Shown here: positions 54,392-63,034 of the stretch, piece after piece
Position numbering within the stretch: position 1 is the first letter of the stretch
Layout: each line of letters begins with the position of its first letter
From: a virus
Virus record (IMG/VR): IMGVR_UViG_3300021197_001521
Location: 1 to 64,000 of that record
Length of the DNA stretch: 64,000 bases
Strand: one strand, 5' to 3'
Notes under the pieces: generated by a model
The model's input: the letters and a program-made list of their open reading frames with translations, nothing else
The model's database searches: none
What the model was told of the DNA's origin: nothing
Program-made: the position numbers and the translations under genes

Positions 54392-55131
54392 TTTTCTATC
54401 TCTTTCAGTGATTTTAAGTTATTTATTTTAAGTAGTGGTATTCCAGAATTTTTCATAACAGATATTTCTTTTGTTTTATTTAATTCATTTATTGCTTCAA
54501 ATAGAAATTTATTTTTAAAATCAGGATTCGATATGATGTCATAGAATTTTTCTATGGTTTCTCCACCTTTTAAAAACACCGATTCCGTCCAAAAATTATT
54601 TTTCTCTCCTAAACACAAAGATGTTAACTTTTGTTTTTCTGAAATACCTGAAACTTCAAAGTTCATTGTTGGATTCTTGTCCTGAACAACTATTGAAGAT
54701 TTGCTGTAGTCAACTGTAGATAAAAATTCAGGTGTTAGCAAAAGATTACCAGAAACAAACAGAATTCTATTATTCATAGTGTTTCCAACGCACAGTCTGG
54801 CGCTTTCGCAGCAGTTTGAATTAAAATGAACTTGATTTTCTATAACTCTAATGTTCTCATAATTAAGATTTTTTTTGACATACTCTGTTATTTTTTTAGA
54901 CTCAAAACCTGCACACACGATAATCTCATAATTAAGCAGTGTTGCCTGTATTGTTTCAATTTGCCTTTCAATTAAAGTTTTATCCTTAATTTTTATAAGA
55001 GGTATAGAACCATAAGATTTCATTCTATACCCGTGATTCTCAGACAAGATAACAACCGTTACGAAGTCTTTTAATCTTTTCTCCTCCCTATTCCAAGGTT
55101 TGGGAGATGCTATATGTCTTTTTTTTCTCAT
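54388..55131 (-). CDS. Degenerate sugar-nucleotidyltransferase-like protein (247 aa)
   Basis: Residues 25-70 follow the nucleotidyltransferase first-strand pattern: VTVVILSENHGYRMKSYGSI, then PLIKIKDKTLIERQIETIQ, and NYEIIVCAGFESKKITEYV. The signature loop usually reads AAG-x-G-x-R with a following Lys in the PK pair. Here the loop reads ENHGYR and the Lys is replaced (SIPL), so catalysis is doubtful or altered. Later, RILFVSGNLLLTPEFL stands where a metal-binding Asp is expected and shows Asn instead. It may be a non-catalytic relative that binds a nucleotide sugar. Weak ribosome site. Confidence 0.5.
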   Translation of the reverse strand: MRKKRHIASPKPWNREEKRLKDFVTVVILSENHGYRMKSYGSIPLIKIKDKTLIERQIETIQATLLNYEIIVCAGFESKKITEYVKKNLNYENIRVIENQVHFNSNCCESARLCVGNTMNNRILFVSGNLLLTPEFLSTVDYSKSSIVVQDKNPTMNFEVSGISEKQKLTSLCLGEKNNFWTESVFLKGGETIEKFYDIISNPDFKNKFLFEAINELNKTKEISVMKNSGIPLLKINNLKSLKEIEK

Positions 55132-55132
55132 A

Positions 55133-55870
55133 TTATTTTACTTTAACGAAATAATAAAGATTGCGGTTTTTTGACTCAACGATTAACTGTTTTGTCATCT
55201 TGTCATAATCATTATACTCAGGATATGAACTATTTACAACTCTTTTCATTATTATAGAACCATTTTTTGGCAATTCAAAAATCGCAGCGTTCTTCATTTG
55301 ATTGTTTGTGAGGTCATCTATCATCAAAAAGACATCGGAAGGAATTTGTGCATCATGTTCTAGTTTTACAAAATAACTTGCTTTTATCAATTTTTTAAAT
55401 GCTTCAAACTCTTCTTCTTTCTTATCTTTTTTAAAATGAAAATCTACATAGCAATGCCGAAACTTTTGCTTGAGATCATATAGTGCTGAGACGATTTCTT
55501 CTGCTTTGCCTTGGTTTTTACTAGATATAACAATTTTTATTTTGTCTTTGGGATAATCTATTTCTTTTAATTTTTTAATTGTTTCTAGTATTTTGGTATC
55601 ATCATCTTCGGAATCAAATACAGCGATTCCAAAAAGAGGCATAACGTGATTTCTCGCAATATCCAAAGCGTCTTCTTCTTTAGAGAACTGCCAACTTTCT
55701 AATCTTTTTAGGTTACATATCCCATGAATTTTATGAGGATTGTCGGTTATAATTTTATCAGAAAACGCATCAAGTCTTCCTGCGCTGCATTTATTAGAAT
55801 TAGTGTAGAAAATACAATCTTTGCAAGAAGTAGTAGTGGCAGGTTTATTTTCTTCTTGCTGTGATTTCAT
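55133..55870 (-). CDS. Cys-rich N-terminus plus GT-A-like protein (245 aa)
   Basis: Residues 16-55 carry CKDCIFYTNSNKCSAGR and, after about 20 residues, GICNLKR: four Cys that could hold a metal ion. From residue about 78, a GT-A-like alternation follows: MPLFGIAVFDSED, KIKIVISSKNQG, and SYFVKLEHDAQIPSDVFLMI, where an EHDAQ stretch stands in the position of the usual DxD. Such a Cys module joined to a transferase-like part is unusual to me. It overlaps the gene before it by 26 bases. Confidence 0.5.
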   Translation of the reverse strand: MKSQQEENKPATTTSCKDCIFYTNSNKCSAGRLDAFSDKIITDNPHKIHGICNLKRLESWQFSKEEDALDIARNHVMPLFGIAVFDSEDDDTKILETIKKLKEIDYPKDKIKIVISSKNQGKAEEIVSALYDLKQKFRHCYVDFHFKKDKKEEEFEAFKKLIKASYFVKLEHDAQIPSDVFLMIDDLTNNQMKNAAIFELPKNGSIIMKRVVNSSYPEYNDYDKMTKQLIVESKNRNLYYFVKVK

Positions 55871-56261
55871 AGTTAAGTCCAGACATGGTTGATCGTTCTA
55901 TTTGTAGTCCATTTTTTTGAAAGAATTGCTTGACTAAATCTACATCTAGCATACACTTGGACTGTAAAATTAAAGTATTCATTGTAGGTTGAGGTATCAA
56001 ACCATTAAGAACACCCTTACAAAAGAGTCTTGGGTCTATACCACTAACTGTGAGTGTTCCGTTTAGTCTAAGTTTATTAATTAGCAGTCCAAGAAAATCG
56101 AATACGTTTTCCTGACTAAAAAGACTTATTGTGTCTGACGCTAATATTTCTTCGCATTGATTATCTGTTACCTCTTCTGACAAAATATTTAGGTCGCTAA
56201 GGAGGAATGTTTCATAACCCTTTATGGCAGTCCTATCGTCAGTTACTATTTGTAGTTTCAT
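55845..56261 (-). CDS. Short methyltransferase-like protein lacking the SAM-binding loop (138 aa)
   Basis: The layout resembles the C-terminal half of a class I methyltransferase: NQCEEILASDTISLF, then FDFLGLLINKLRLNGTLTVSG (the strand after the core, with a polar turn), SKCMLDVDLVKQFFQKNGLQ, and a last strand LNYEITARRK. No GxGxG motif is present at the N-terminus, so SAM binding is not visible. It could be a truncated relative or a structural cousin. Good AAGGGG ribosome site. Confidence 0.45.
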   Translation of the reverse strand: MKLQIVTDDRTAIKGYETFLLSDLNILSEEVTDNQCEEILASDTISLFSQENVFDFLGLLINKLRLNGTLTVSGIDPRLFCKGVLNGLIPQPTMNTLILQSKCMLDVDLVKQFFQKNGLQIERSTMSGLNYEITARRK

Positions 56262-57233
56262 TTATATCCCCTTGTAAGCTCTATCAAAAACGTTATTCCA
56301 TTTAGTTATAAATTCTTGCTCTGAGAATTTTTCTTCTATAGTTTTTCTTGCCTCCGCACCCATTTTAGCAGCAAGCGGTTTGTCTTCAAGTAATTGCTCG
56401 CAGTAAGATCTAAGATCTTCTTCGTCGTTAGAAATAAATCCATTAACGCCATGTTCGATAAAGTCAGGTATTGCACAAGTCTCTGTTGTGACAATAGCAC
56501 AACCGCAAGACATTGCTTCTAACATAGACGTAGGAACTGGACTCAAAACGCTTGGGTTTATATAAACTAGAGCATTTTGGTATGCTTTGATTAAATGTTC
56601 CACAGATTCACTTTGACTAGAAAGACCTTCTGTTTCCCCTACAACTACCCTGTCTAAACCTTTTGTAATTCTTTCCCAACCTTGATAGTTCAGCGCATAG
56701 TCTCTTTTTATGAAATCATGAGCAACCGTCAGGATCTTACTCCTATCTGCACCATCGTCCGGTTTAAAGATGTTGGTATCTACGGAATGCTCAATTACAT
56801 CGCCGTCCATACCCCATTTTCCTTTAGAGTAATTTGTTATAAAAATATTATAATCACCCCTCATTGATAGAAACTGATTTAGGGTTTCTTGAGGCCACTG
56901 TGGTATAGGAAGCGTATGCTCCAAGGATATCAAAGGTATCTGTAATGTGTCATTTATTTTTTGTGCAACTTGATATTGACCGAATTTACTATGCGAAAGT
57001 ATCATGTCAAAGACTATATTTGGAACATTATTTTTACCTAGTTGGTAGCAGTTTTCCGGCATTTTTCCATGACCTTCATACCAATCTTTTCCTTCTTCAT
57101 GGTTAAATGAATAGAAGTTATGACCCGTTTTTGCCAGTTGAGTTTGGTATCTTTCATGGGCATTGAAGGTTAGTATGTTGTACTTTGTTTTATTTCTGTT
57201 TGCTTTGTCTATAATGCTGATTTGCCTACGCAT
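56262..57233 (-). CDS. Family 4-type GT-B glycosyltransferase (323 aa)
   Basis: A GGAGG ribosome site lies 7 bases before the ATG. The N-terminal Rossmann domain includes NILTFNAHERYQTQL and DMILSHSKFGQYQVA. The C-terminal donor-binding domain includes ILTVAHDFIKRDYALNY, VYINPSVLSPVPTSMLEAMS with the E-A-M-x-x-G region at 239-244, CAIVTTETCAIPDFI, and HGVNGFI. The Glu of MLEAMSCG is the usual nucleotide-sugar contact. Retaining GT4 enzymes are typical of polysaccharide synthesis. It overlaps the next gene by 8 bases. Substrate unknown. Confidence 0.85.
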   Translation of the reverse strand: MRRQISIIDKANRNKTKYNILTFNAHERYQTQLAKTGHNFYSFNHEEGKDWYEGHGKMPENCYQLGKNNVPNIVFDMILSHSKFGQYQVAQKINDTLQIPLISLEHTLPIPQWPQETLNQFLSMRGDYNIFITNYSKGKWGMDGDVIEHSVDTNIFKPDDGADRSKILTVAHDFIKRDYALNYQGWERITKGLDRVVVGETEGLSSQSESVEHLIKAYQNALVYINPSVLSPVPTSMLEAMSCGCAIVTTETCAIPDFIEHGVNGFISNDEEDLRSYCEQLLEDKPLAAKMGAEARKTIEEKFSEQEFITKWNNVFDRAYKGI

Positions 57234-58317
57234 TTAACACCTCCTTTACAGTGTTTCCAAAGGACTCTTGAGAAAATTTTTCTGCTTTTTCTAGTCCCTG
57301 TTTTCTTCTTTCAATATGAATCATAGGATCTTTCAACCAGTCGTCATACAATTGTCTCATCGTTTGTCTCATTCCCATCTCGCAAGGATTGAAAACGAAA
57401 TTCTTTGCGTTATATACGTCTTTCCACATTGAGTCTGATCTTTCTATTGTCTTGTATACAGATTTGACTACCGCCTCATCTGCATACTCTGCCGCATCTG
57501 TTCCTTCTAGCACTACAGGAACGCTTCCTAAGCACAATGCGTCGAATACACTTGAAGGGAGGCATCTTTGATTAGAAGGCGTTACGAAGCAATCTCCGTA
57601 TTGATGAAGTTGATAAATTGATTCAGGGTTTTGACCTCTTTGTACAACCATGTCTAGCAAGCAATCGCTTAGGTCTTCTTGATTACTAATTTTTTTCTTC
57701 AGTTCATGTTTTTTTATGTCTAATGATTGCTGCGTTTCCCCGCCTACTAACTGTAGTATTAGTGCAGTGTTATCGCCCTTGTCGAATTCTGAATGAAAAC
57801 ATCTGAGAATAGTTTCTGTTTGATCGTCATAGGCATCTACCACGGTATAAAACTTAAATTTACCCGTAAGCTCTGGCACTTGAATTTCTTTATAATTTTT
57901 TGTATAAAGACTTTTATCAAAGCAGTGCGGCACTACAACAGTTTTATCTTTTATTTTTTTAGGCATCGAATCTTTCGCTATTTCGCTGGCAACCCAAATC
58001 TGATCTAATTGATTTAGTTGTTCTGCCCAACTAGAATGATCTAATGTTACAAATTCATTTCCAAATATTGCAATATTTTTTTCAAATTTATCTGTTCCTA
58101 CTAGATGTTCTGGAAACACATGTTGAATACAGACATCACAATCGTCCAAGGATTTATCTTCTAGGTGACTTATTTCTTTGGGTGTCTGATTGCCAGAAAA
58201 CGAAATTGCCCTACATACAACATCAAAACCTGCTTTATCAAGCGCTAAAATATTATTGGTGGCATATCTACCCCAATCGCTCGCTTCTCTGTAATATCCA
58301 ATATACAATACCTTCAT
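57226..58317 (-). CDS. GT-B glycosyltransferase, family 4-like (363 aa)
   Basis: The first strand and loop MKVLYIGYYREASDWGRYAT are followed by the first Rossmann domain with CDVCIQHVFPEHLVG and NIAIFGNEFVTLDHSSWAEQ. The C-terminal domain shows FYTVVDAYDDQTETILRCF, YGDCFVTPSNQRCLPSSVFD, and ALCLGSVPVVLEGTDAAEY, the GT4 donor-site layout, with D in place of the usual E of the EAM region. A GGGAG ribosome site lies 6 bases upstream. It is a likely transferase of a hexose or deoxyhexose; donor not known. Confidence 0.75.
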   Translation of the reverse strand: MKVLYIGYYREASDWGRYATNNILALDKAGFDVVCRAISFSGNQTPKEISHLEDKSLDDCDVCIQHVFPEHLVGTDKFEKNIAIFGNEFVTLDHSSWAEQLNQLDQIWVASEIAKDSMPKKIKDKTVVVPHCFDKSLYTKNYKEIQVPELTGKFKFYTVVDAYDDQTETILRCFHSEFDKGDNTALILQLVGGETQQSLDIKKHELKKKISNQEDLSDCLLDMVVQRGQNPESIYQLHQYGDCFVTPSNQRCLPSSVFDALCLGSVPVVLEGTDAAEYADEAVVKSVYKTIERSDSMWKDVYNAKNFVFNPCEMGMRQTMRQLYDDWLKDPMIHIERRKQGLEKAEKFSQESFGNTVKEVLNA

Positions 58318-58331
58318 TAGGCTCTCCCGAC

Positions 58332-59207
58332 TTATAAATGAATAATTTTATTTGTGTCAAAAAAATGGTTCAATACATCTGGTTTTTTCTGGTTTAAAAT
58401 CCAGTCAATATCTTCTCTGTCTATCTCTTCTTTTCTATTGTCTCTTGAGTAAGTGTTTACGGAATTATTTTTCATTCTATAAGATAGAATTGTTTCTCCA
58501 TTGTATAAACAGGTCGCAGGACATCCAATCCAAGTTTCGTGATTATTTACAATAAAAAAGTTAGCAGAACATTTTAAATGAGTAGAAACCCCACCAGCGT
58601 TTCCTAAACAAACAACACAGTTTGAAAGCATAAAATACGAAAGCATTTCACTGTATGTGGTAGTCGATACTTCTTCGTAATTATCACTAAAACTAAGGTT
58701 GGGTTTTTCTATCGTCAAATTAATAACATATGCATCGTTCTGTAAAATTTTTGCTATATAATCTTCAAGCAAATTATTTCTAAATCCCGTTATAGGATTG
58801 TTGATATTTCTAGCGCTTATAACTACTATAGGTTTATCTATTTTTTCTAGTTTGTTCTTTATTAAAGTATAGTCGTGTTCTAAAGGTTTATTTGTTCCAA
58901 ACCCCTTCTCTTGAATCGTTTTATTTATATATGTAAAATTTCTTTTGTAAACATGTGTCTTGTCTTCATCAAAGTCTGCTCTATATGTAACGTTATTATT
59001 ATCATACCAACTTCGTAAATGATTACAAGATGAATTGTTCTTGCCGTCTATTAAGATTTTATCAAACGACTCAAATAAAACTAAAAAGTTATATCCTGCA
59101 TAAGTATAATACTCTTCGTCTATTTTTCTGTTGTGTGATAAAAAATTATTGCTTATGTCGCAGTAATTAAACTCGTCATATGAATACGGAAGCGAAATCT
59201 TATTCAT
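58332..59207 (-). CDS. Putative GT-B-like glycan protein of unknown family (291 aa)
   Basis: The C-terminal half has a Rossmann-like start PIVVISARNINN followed by a polar loop ITGFRNN, then YVINLTIEKPNLSF, and a typical donor-site helix NCVVCLGNAGGVSTHLKCSA and NFFIVNNHETWIG. The N-terminal half is less clear and rich in Asn and Tyr. The pattern resembles GT-B enzymes that use a G-x-x-G-G helix, but no family is identified. The start has only a weak ribosome site and overlaps the DUF5672-like gene. Acceptor and donor unknown. Confidence 0.5.
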   Translation of the reverse strand: MNKISLPYSYDEFNYCDISNNFLSHNRKIDEEYYTYAGYNFLVLFESFDKILIDGKNNSSCNHLRSWYDNNNVTYRADFDEDKTHVYKRNFTYINKTIQEKGFGTNKPLEHDYTLIKNKLEKIDKPIVVISARNINNPITGFRNNLLEDYIAKILQNDAYVINLTIEKPNLSFSDNYEEVSTTTYSEMLSYFMLSNCVVCLGNAGGVSTHLKCSANFFIVNNHETWIGCPATCLYNGETILSYRMKNNSVNTYSRDNRKEEIDREDIDWILNQKKPDVLNHFFDTNKIIHL

Positions 59208-59967
59208 TTTTTAATGGATAGTTTAAAATAAAACTCATCCCCCCTGAATTAAACTCTCCATGAAAACCGAAAGACTCATAACTTATTAGCATGTTTCTTG
59301 CAAAATATCTATACGGCGTTGGGTGTTCTACAGAAAACTGTGCTGCTAACTCAGGCGGGGCAAATCTTATACCTGCTTGTGTCATTCTGTCATAGTTAAA
59401 TACGCATATGTTTAAGTCTTCATTCTTATGTTCCCACCCAAGTTTGGCAGACTCTTCTACAAATTTTCTAGTTCGCAAAGAGAATCCACCATTACCCACA
59501 ACATTTGGAATATTATCTATTCTTCCAGCAACCATGTCCGTTGCTTGGATTATATGCATGGGCCAAGGCGCGCCTATGTAGTCGTAGTCTAAATACTGGT
59601 CTGTCCACTTATTACTATCTATAATAGTAGAATCATGCTGAACATTCAAGCAAAAATCATCTGTAATGTATTTATTTGTTTGTTGAACAAAAGATTCACA
59701 GAAACCTATTCTGTTTTCATCATCGTTTTGTAGGTTGTCATTAAGGTCTACTTTCATGTCGTAGACTTCTATGTTATTCTTGTTGATGATTTTTTCAAAC
59801 AAAGACAACTGAGTTTTACTACTATCTGTAATTAAGACACTACGCTTAAAATCTACCTGATCCATAGCAATCAACATAGATCTAAGAGATTTTTCTACAT
59901 GTTCTGTACCCCAGCAAAATGTAAATACTGTTACGTCTGGTAGTTGTAACTTATTTCCAATAGTCAT
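59200..59967 (-). CDS. DUF5672-type putative glycosyltransferase (255 aa)
   Basis: Matches the DUF5672 pattern: VTVFTFCWGTEHVEKSLRSM near the start, NVQHDSTIID near 108-117 (where a catalytic or metal-binding His/Asp would lie), DYIGAPWPMH at about 129-138, NVVGNGGFSLRTRKF at 155-169, NEDLNICVF, and GIRFAPPELAAQFSVEH near 199-215. Proteins of this family are usually found with sugar-transfer genes and are thought to be GT-A-fold enzymes. AAGGG ribosome site 5 bases upstream. Exact reaction unknown. Confidence 0.75.
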   Translation of the reverse strand: MTIGNKLQLPDVTVFTFCWGTEHVEKSLRSMLIAMDQVDFKRSVLITDSSKTQLSLFEKIINKNNIEVYDMKVDLNDNLQNDDENRIGFCESFVQQTNKYITDDFCLNVQHDSTIIDSNKWTDQYLDYDYIGAPWPMHIIQATDMVAGRIDNIPNVVGNGGFSLRTRKFVEESAKLGWEHKNEDLNICVFNYDRMTQAGIRFAPPELAAQFSVEHPTPYRYFARNMLISYESFGFHGEFNSGGMSFILNYPLKNE

Positions 59968-60970
59968 AAATACCCTTCGTTGTTTCGTAATCCATTACCT
60001 TTTGTTCGCGTTTAGGTTGGGTCATCGCCCACCTGAACATCTCATCAATTGTTTCCTCTAGGTTGGTGTCGTCGCTAAAGCCTAACATTTCTTTTGCTTT
60101 TGCGTGATCGCAATGCGCATGTTTAACTTCGTGCCGACCTTCTACATGTTTTTTATCTGCTTGAAAACCATTTTTTAAAGCTACACGCTGCACTGTATCT
60201 GCCAGTTGGTTTATTGAGTATGCTTTGTCTGCTCCAATGTTAAAAATTTCTTTATCGTGACTATCAATCAGTTTTTCAAAAGGTTCCATGTAGTATTTGA
60301 TATCAGAGAACGCGCGAGTCTGCTCTCCGTCTCCGTAGATTAACATAGGTTCGCCAGCAAGTATACGTCTAATAAAAATACCTACAACGTTACGATATTT
60401 ATCCCAAATGTTTTGGTATATACCTACGACATTGTGTGGACGAACAATATTATAACGAAGACCGTGTTGATCGTGTGCAACCTTTAGGTCCATCTCTACG
60501 GTATATTTTGCAATACCATATGGATCAATTGGCACTGGTCCCATCGTTTCTGTAAATGGAGGATGATGATTACCGTAAACTGCCATAGAACTGGTAAAGA
60601 TCATTTTTACGTCATGATTGATACACGCATTGATTAGGTTAACACTTGCTAAAACATTATTTGTATAATTATAATGTCTGATAAATGGCGACAACCCTTC
60701 TGCTGCATAAGCAGCAAAATGATAACACGCTACAATGTCACGGTTAGGGTCAGCAAAAATATGCTCTAATGCCCTTGGAGTCCCTTCGCTTTTACTGAGG
60801 TGTAGCGGCCAAAACTCAAACTGCTCTAACGTGGTTTCTTTGGGAAGATAATCTTCATAACTGCCGCTAAGATCATCAATACCTATAACCTTGTAACCCT
60901 TTTTGATTAGGTGACGAGTTAGGTGCGAACCAAGCAGTCCTGCGCATCCAGTTATCACAACTTCTTTCAT
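59951..60970 (-). CDS. NAD-dependent sugar epimerase/dehydratase (339 aa)
   Basis: Extended SDR fold: GCAGLLG at residues 8-14 (NAD-binding), MIFTSSMAVYG at 123-133 with the catalytic Ser, and YGIAK at 151-155 (Tyr and Lys). Later NIVRPHNVVG and YGDGEQTRAFSDIKYYMEPF fit UDP-hexose 4-epimerases and similar enzymes (GalE/RfbB group). It supplies an activated sugar, but whether UDP-, GDP- or dTDP-linked cannot be read. The last 35 residues resemble a helix that follows the catalytic core. The start overlaps the GT4 gene before it. Confidence 0.85.
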   Translation of the reverse strand: MKEVVITGCAGLLGSHLTRHLIKKGYKVIGIDDLSGSYEDYLPKETTLEQFEFWPLHLSKSEGTPRALEHIFADPNRDIVACYHFAAYAAEGLSPFIRHYNYTNNVLASVNLINACINHDVKMIFTSSMAVYGNHHPPFTETMGPVPIDPYGIAKYTVEMDLKVAHDQHGLRYNIVRPHNVVGIYQNIWDKYRNVVGIFIRRILAGEPMLIYGDGEQTRAFSDIKYYMEPFEKLIDSHDKEIFNIGADKAYSINQLADTVQRVALKNGFQADKKHVEGRHEVKHAHCDHAKAKEMLGFSDDTNLEETIDEMFRWAMTQPKREQKVMDYETTKGIYDYWK

Positions 60971-62652
60971 TTAGACATCCCCTGCACCTGTTGCATTCTT
61001 TGTATTCTAGCTCTTTCCCATTGATTTCTTCTTTCGCATAGCATCTTCATCTGATCGTATGCTACATCAAAATTAAAAGGTTGCCTAGAATGAACGCCAT
61101 CAAATGCAGCAGAAGATTCGTTAAAGTACATACCGCCCGTTGAGGACGTTGCTTGTTTGTAGGTCAAGTCCCTTGTTAACCTAGACTCCATAAAAGTGCC
61201 TAGTTTATCAGGTTCTCTTAAAACATTTGTTATCAACCATCTTGACAGGTCGCTAGGTTTAATGTTATTGTTAGAAACATCCAACTTTTGATCTGATTCA
61301 ATTACCCTTGGACCTGACCCCCAACTTTGTTCAAGTGGAATTGGATCTGTTTGATCAAAGTAGTTCTCCCATACAGAACCACTTAAATGCCACTGATAAT
61401 ATTTTTCAAAGTTTTCTCTGGTTTGCTTGCCTTCTGCTTCTCTTTCTTCGTCTGATTTGCTGAAAAAATCCAAGAAATAGTTAGCAGCTTCTTGATTGTC
61501 TGGAACCGCACGTAAACATCCAGTTTCTAATTCTTTGTACAAAGCCGCTGGCTTAATGGGGTATCCGCCTAACTTCCTTAAAACACTTTCCATAGCAGAA
61601 TAATCTGTTCCGCAGACGGGAACCCCACAAGCCGCAGCTTCTACTTGAGGTAGTCCAAACCCTTCACAGTTTGCATACTGGGCGTACAGGTCAAACAAGT
61701 TCACCACGTTAGACAAATCTTCGTAACTTAGTCCATTTTTAACATTTGAAAGAGTTGCTCCCCACCTTCCTGTGTACGGAGATTGACATATCGCCCCTTT
61801 GAATGTAGAGGGAAATGGTTTTTTTGTTTCTGGACATATGTAAGTAAATAAAACGTTTGAAGACAGTTTATATTCTTGTATTAGTTCTGGAATCTCCCAA
61901 CCTAAATCTGGATAGGAGGTATGGCAGTACAGATAATACTTTTTGTTTTCTGACATATCCAAGAATTTACGGAAAGCTTCAAACAAATCTGGATACAACT
62001 TGCGTCTTTGGTTACGCATTACTGTTCCAATAATTTTGTACTCTGGATCTAAACCAAAGTTGAGTTTGTGCATACGCTTGTCTTCTACTGGACTGTAGGC
62101 AGGGTGCGCAGACGGAGGCGCGCTTCCAAGGTAATTTATTTTACCTCCAGATTGATTTTCTAATACGCCGCCCGCCCAGTCTGAATAAGTAAGACAGGCA
62201 TCTGCTCCTGCGTAAGTAGCAATCCACTGTCTTGCTTGAGGTCTTGCGTCTACCGTTGGCATTACCACCCATTTAAAAAACGGTCTAAACGGAGATCTTT
62301 CTGCAAAGTCTAGCATCCAGAAATCTCGAATGTCACACACAAAGTCTGGCAAAAAATCTAAGCAGACATGCTCAAACGCCCATTCTCCAAACTGATTTGT
62401 GGGTCTAGAGTTGTATGCTTCCAGTTCTTCTGGGGATGCTTTTGGTTCACAGTTTTGGTTAGGCATTACTCCGTAAAACTTCCAAGGAATGTTCGCTGCC
62501 CTTGGATCATTCTTTTCTCCGTATGCTGCCATCTCAGCAATTTCATACTTGCCAGTGCTGTGCAAATAGTTTAAAATCTCTCTAGTATAAGTTGCATACC
62601 CTGTGTTTAGAAAGGTAGCTTCACTGCAAAACAGAATTCTTTTCTTTCTCAT
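60967..62652 (-). CDS. Large GT-B (family 4) glycosyltransferase with C-terminal extension (561 aa)
   Basis: The N-terminal Rossmann domain starts ILFCSEATFLNTGYATYTRE with the G-x-x-x-Y-T loop. The C-terminal domain has YKIIGTVMRNQRRKLYPDL (residues 205-223) and NCEGFGLPQVEAAACGVPVC (328-347), the classical E-x-F-G-L-P-x-x-E-A region of GT4. About 100 further residues form a helical tail unlike the usual family length. It is the first glycan gene after the SSB. AAGGA ribosome site 5 bases before the ATG. Donor unknown. Confidence 0.85.
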   Translation of the reverse strand: MRKKRILFCSEATFLNTGYATYTREILNYLHSTGKYEIAEMAAYGEKNDPRAANIPWKFYGVMPNQNCEPKASPEELEAYNSRPTNQFGEWAFEHVCLDFLPDFVCDIRDFWMLDFAERSPFRPFFKWVVMPTVDARPQARQWIATYAGADACLTYSDWAGGVLENQSGGKINYLGSAPPSAHPAYSPVEDKRMHKLNFGLDPEYKIIGTVMRNQRRKLYPDLFEAFRKFLDMSENKKYYLYCHTSYPDLGWEIPELIQEYKLSSNVLFTYICPETKKPFPSTFKGAICQSPYTGRWGATLSNVKNGLSYEDLSNVVNLFDLYAQYANCEGFGLPQVEAAACGVPVCGTDYSAMESVLRKLGGYPIKPAALYKELETGCLRAVPDNQEAANYFLDFFSKSDEEREAEGKQTRENFEKYYQWHLSGSVWENYFDQTDPIPLEQSWGSGPRVIESDQKLDVSNNNIKPSDLSRWLITNVLREPDKLGTFMESRLTRDLTYKQATSSTGGMYFNESSAAFDGVHSRQPFNFDVAYDQMKMLCERRNQWERARIQRMQQVQGMSK

Positions 62653-62653
62653 C

Positions 62654-62974
62654 TTATTCCTTATCTAAACAACCAAAATCAAATTCGTTAATTCTAAATG
62701 TAATATCGTCTGTGGCGTCTGTTTTCATTACGCCGTTTCTCGCGGAGGCATAAACAGTCATCTTAGTTCCTTTCTTTCCAAGTTTAGCAATCGTCTCTGC
62801 GCCACTTGCCCACGCTTGCAGCGTGATAGTTGTTGAAACTTTCTTCTTTTCTCCACGTTTATTTTTACGATATTCGTAAGTTATCATTTTTACAGTGCAG
62901 CAGGCTGGTCCGTCATCACCACCCTCTACCTGTGGGTCATGTAAAAGATACCCAGTAAAAGTGCAATTATTCAT
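62654..62974 (-). CDS. ssb: Single-stranded DNA-binding protein, OB fold (106 aa)
   Basis: The start is set at ATG 62974 (GGAG 6 bases upstream); 20 further in-frame codons upstream would overlap the promoter and are unlikely. OB-fold pattern: NNCTFTGYLLHDPQVE (first strand), ACCTVKMITYEYRKNKRGEK, VSTTITLQAWASGAETIAK, and GTKMTVYASARNGV, as in phage and bacterial SSBs. It lacks the long acidic tail of cellular SSB and ends in DFGCLDKE. It would coat single-stranded DNA in replication. It lies between the polymerase gene and the glycan operon. Confidence 0.75.
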   Translation of the reverse strand: MNNCTFTGYLLHDPQVEGGDDGPACCTVKMITYEYRKNKRGEKKKVSTTITLQAWASGAETIAKLGKKGTKMTVYASARNGVMKTDATDDITFRINEFDFGCLDKE

Positions 62975-63005
62975 CAATTTCTCCAATAAGACTGTCTTAC
63001 TTAAT

Positions 63006-63034
63006 ATTATAGTATATAACTTAAAAAAAGTCAA
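63006..63034 (-). promoter_or_regulatory. Near-consensus sigma70-type promoter, leftward
   Basis: On the minus strand a -35 box TTGACT (63034-63029) and a -10 box TATAAT (63011-63006) are separated by exactly 17 bases. It sits right after the polymerase stop codon and about 30 bases before the SSB start. This is close to the textbook consensus, so host RNA polymerase could use it directly. It should drive the SSB and probably much of the glycan operon. Confidence 0.8.

Noticed and set aside
62975-63034. Longer SSB start 20 codons upstream
   Set aside because: The extra residues would lie over the -10 box and the region just after it, and the ATG at 62974 has a well-placed GGAG.
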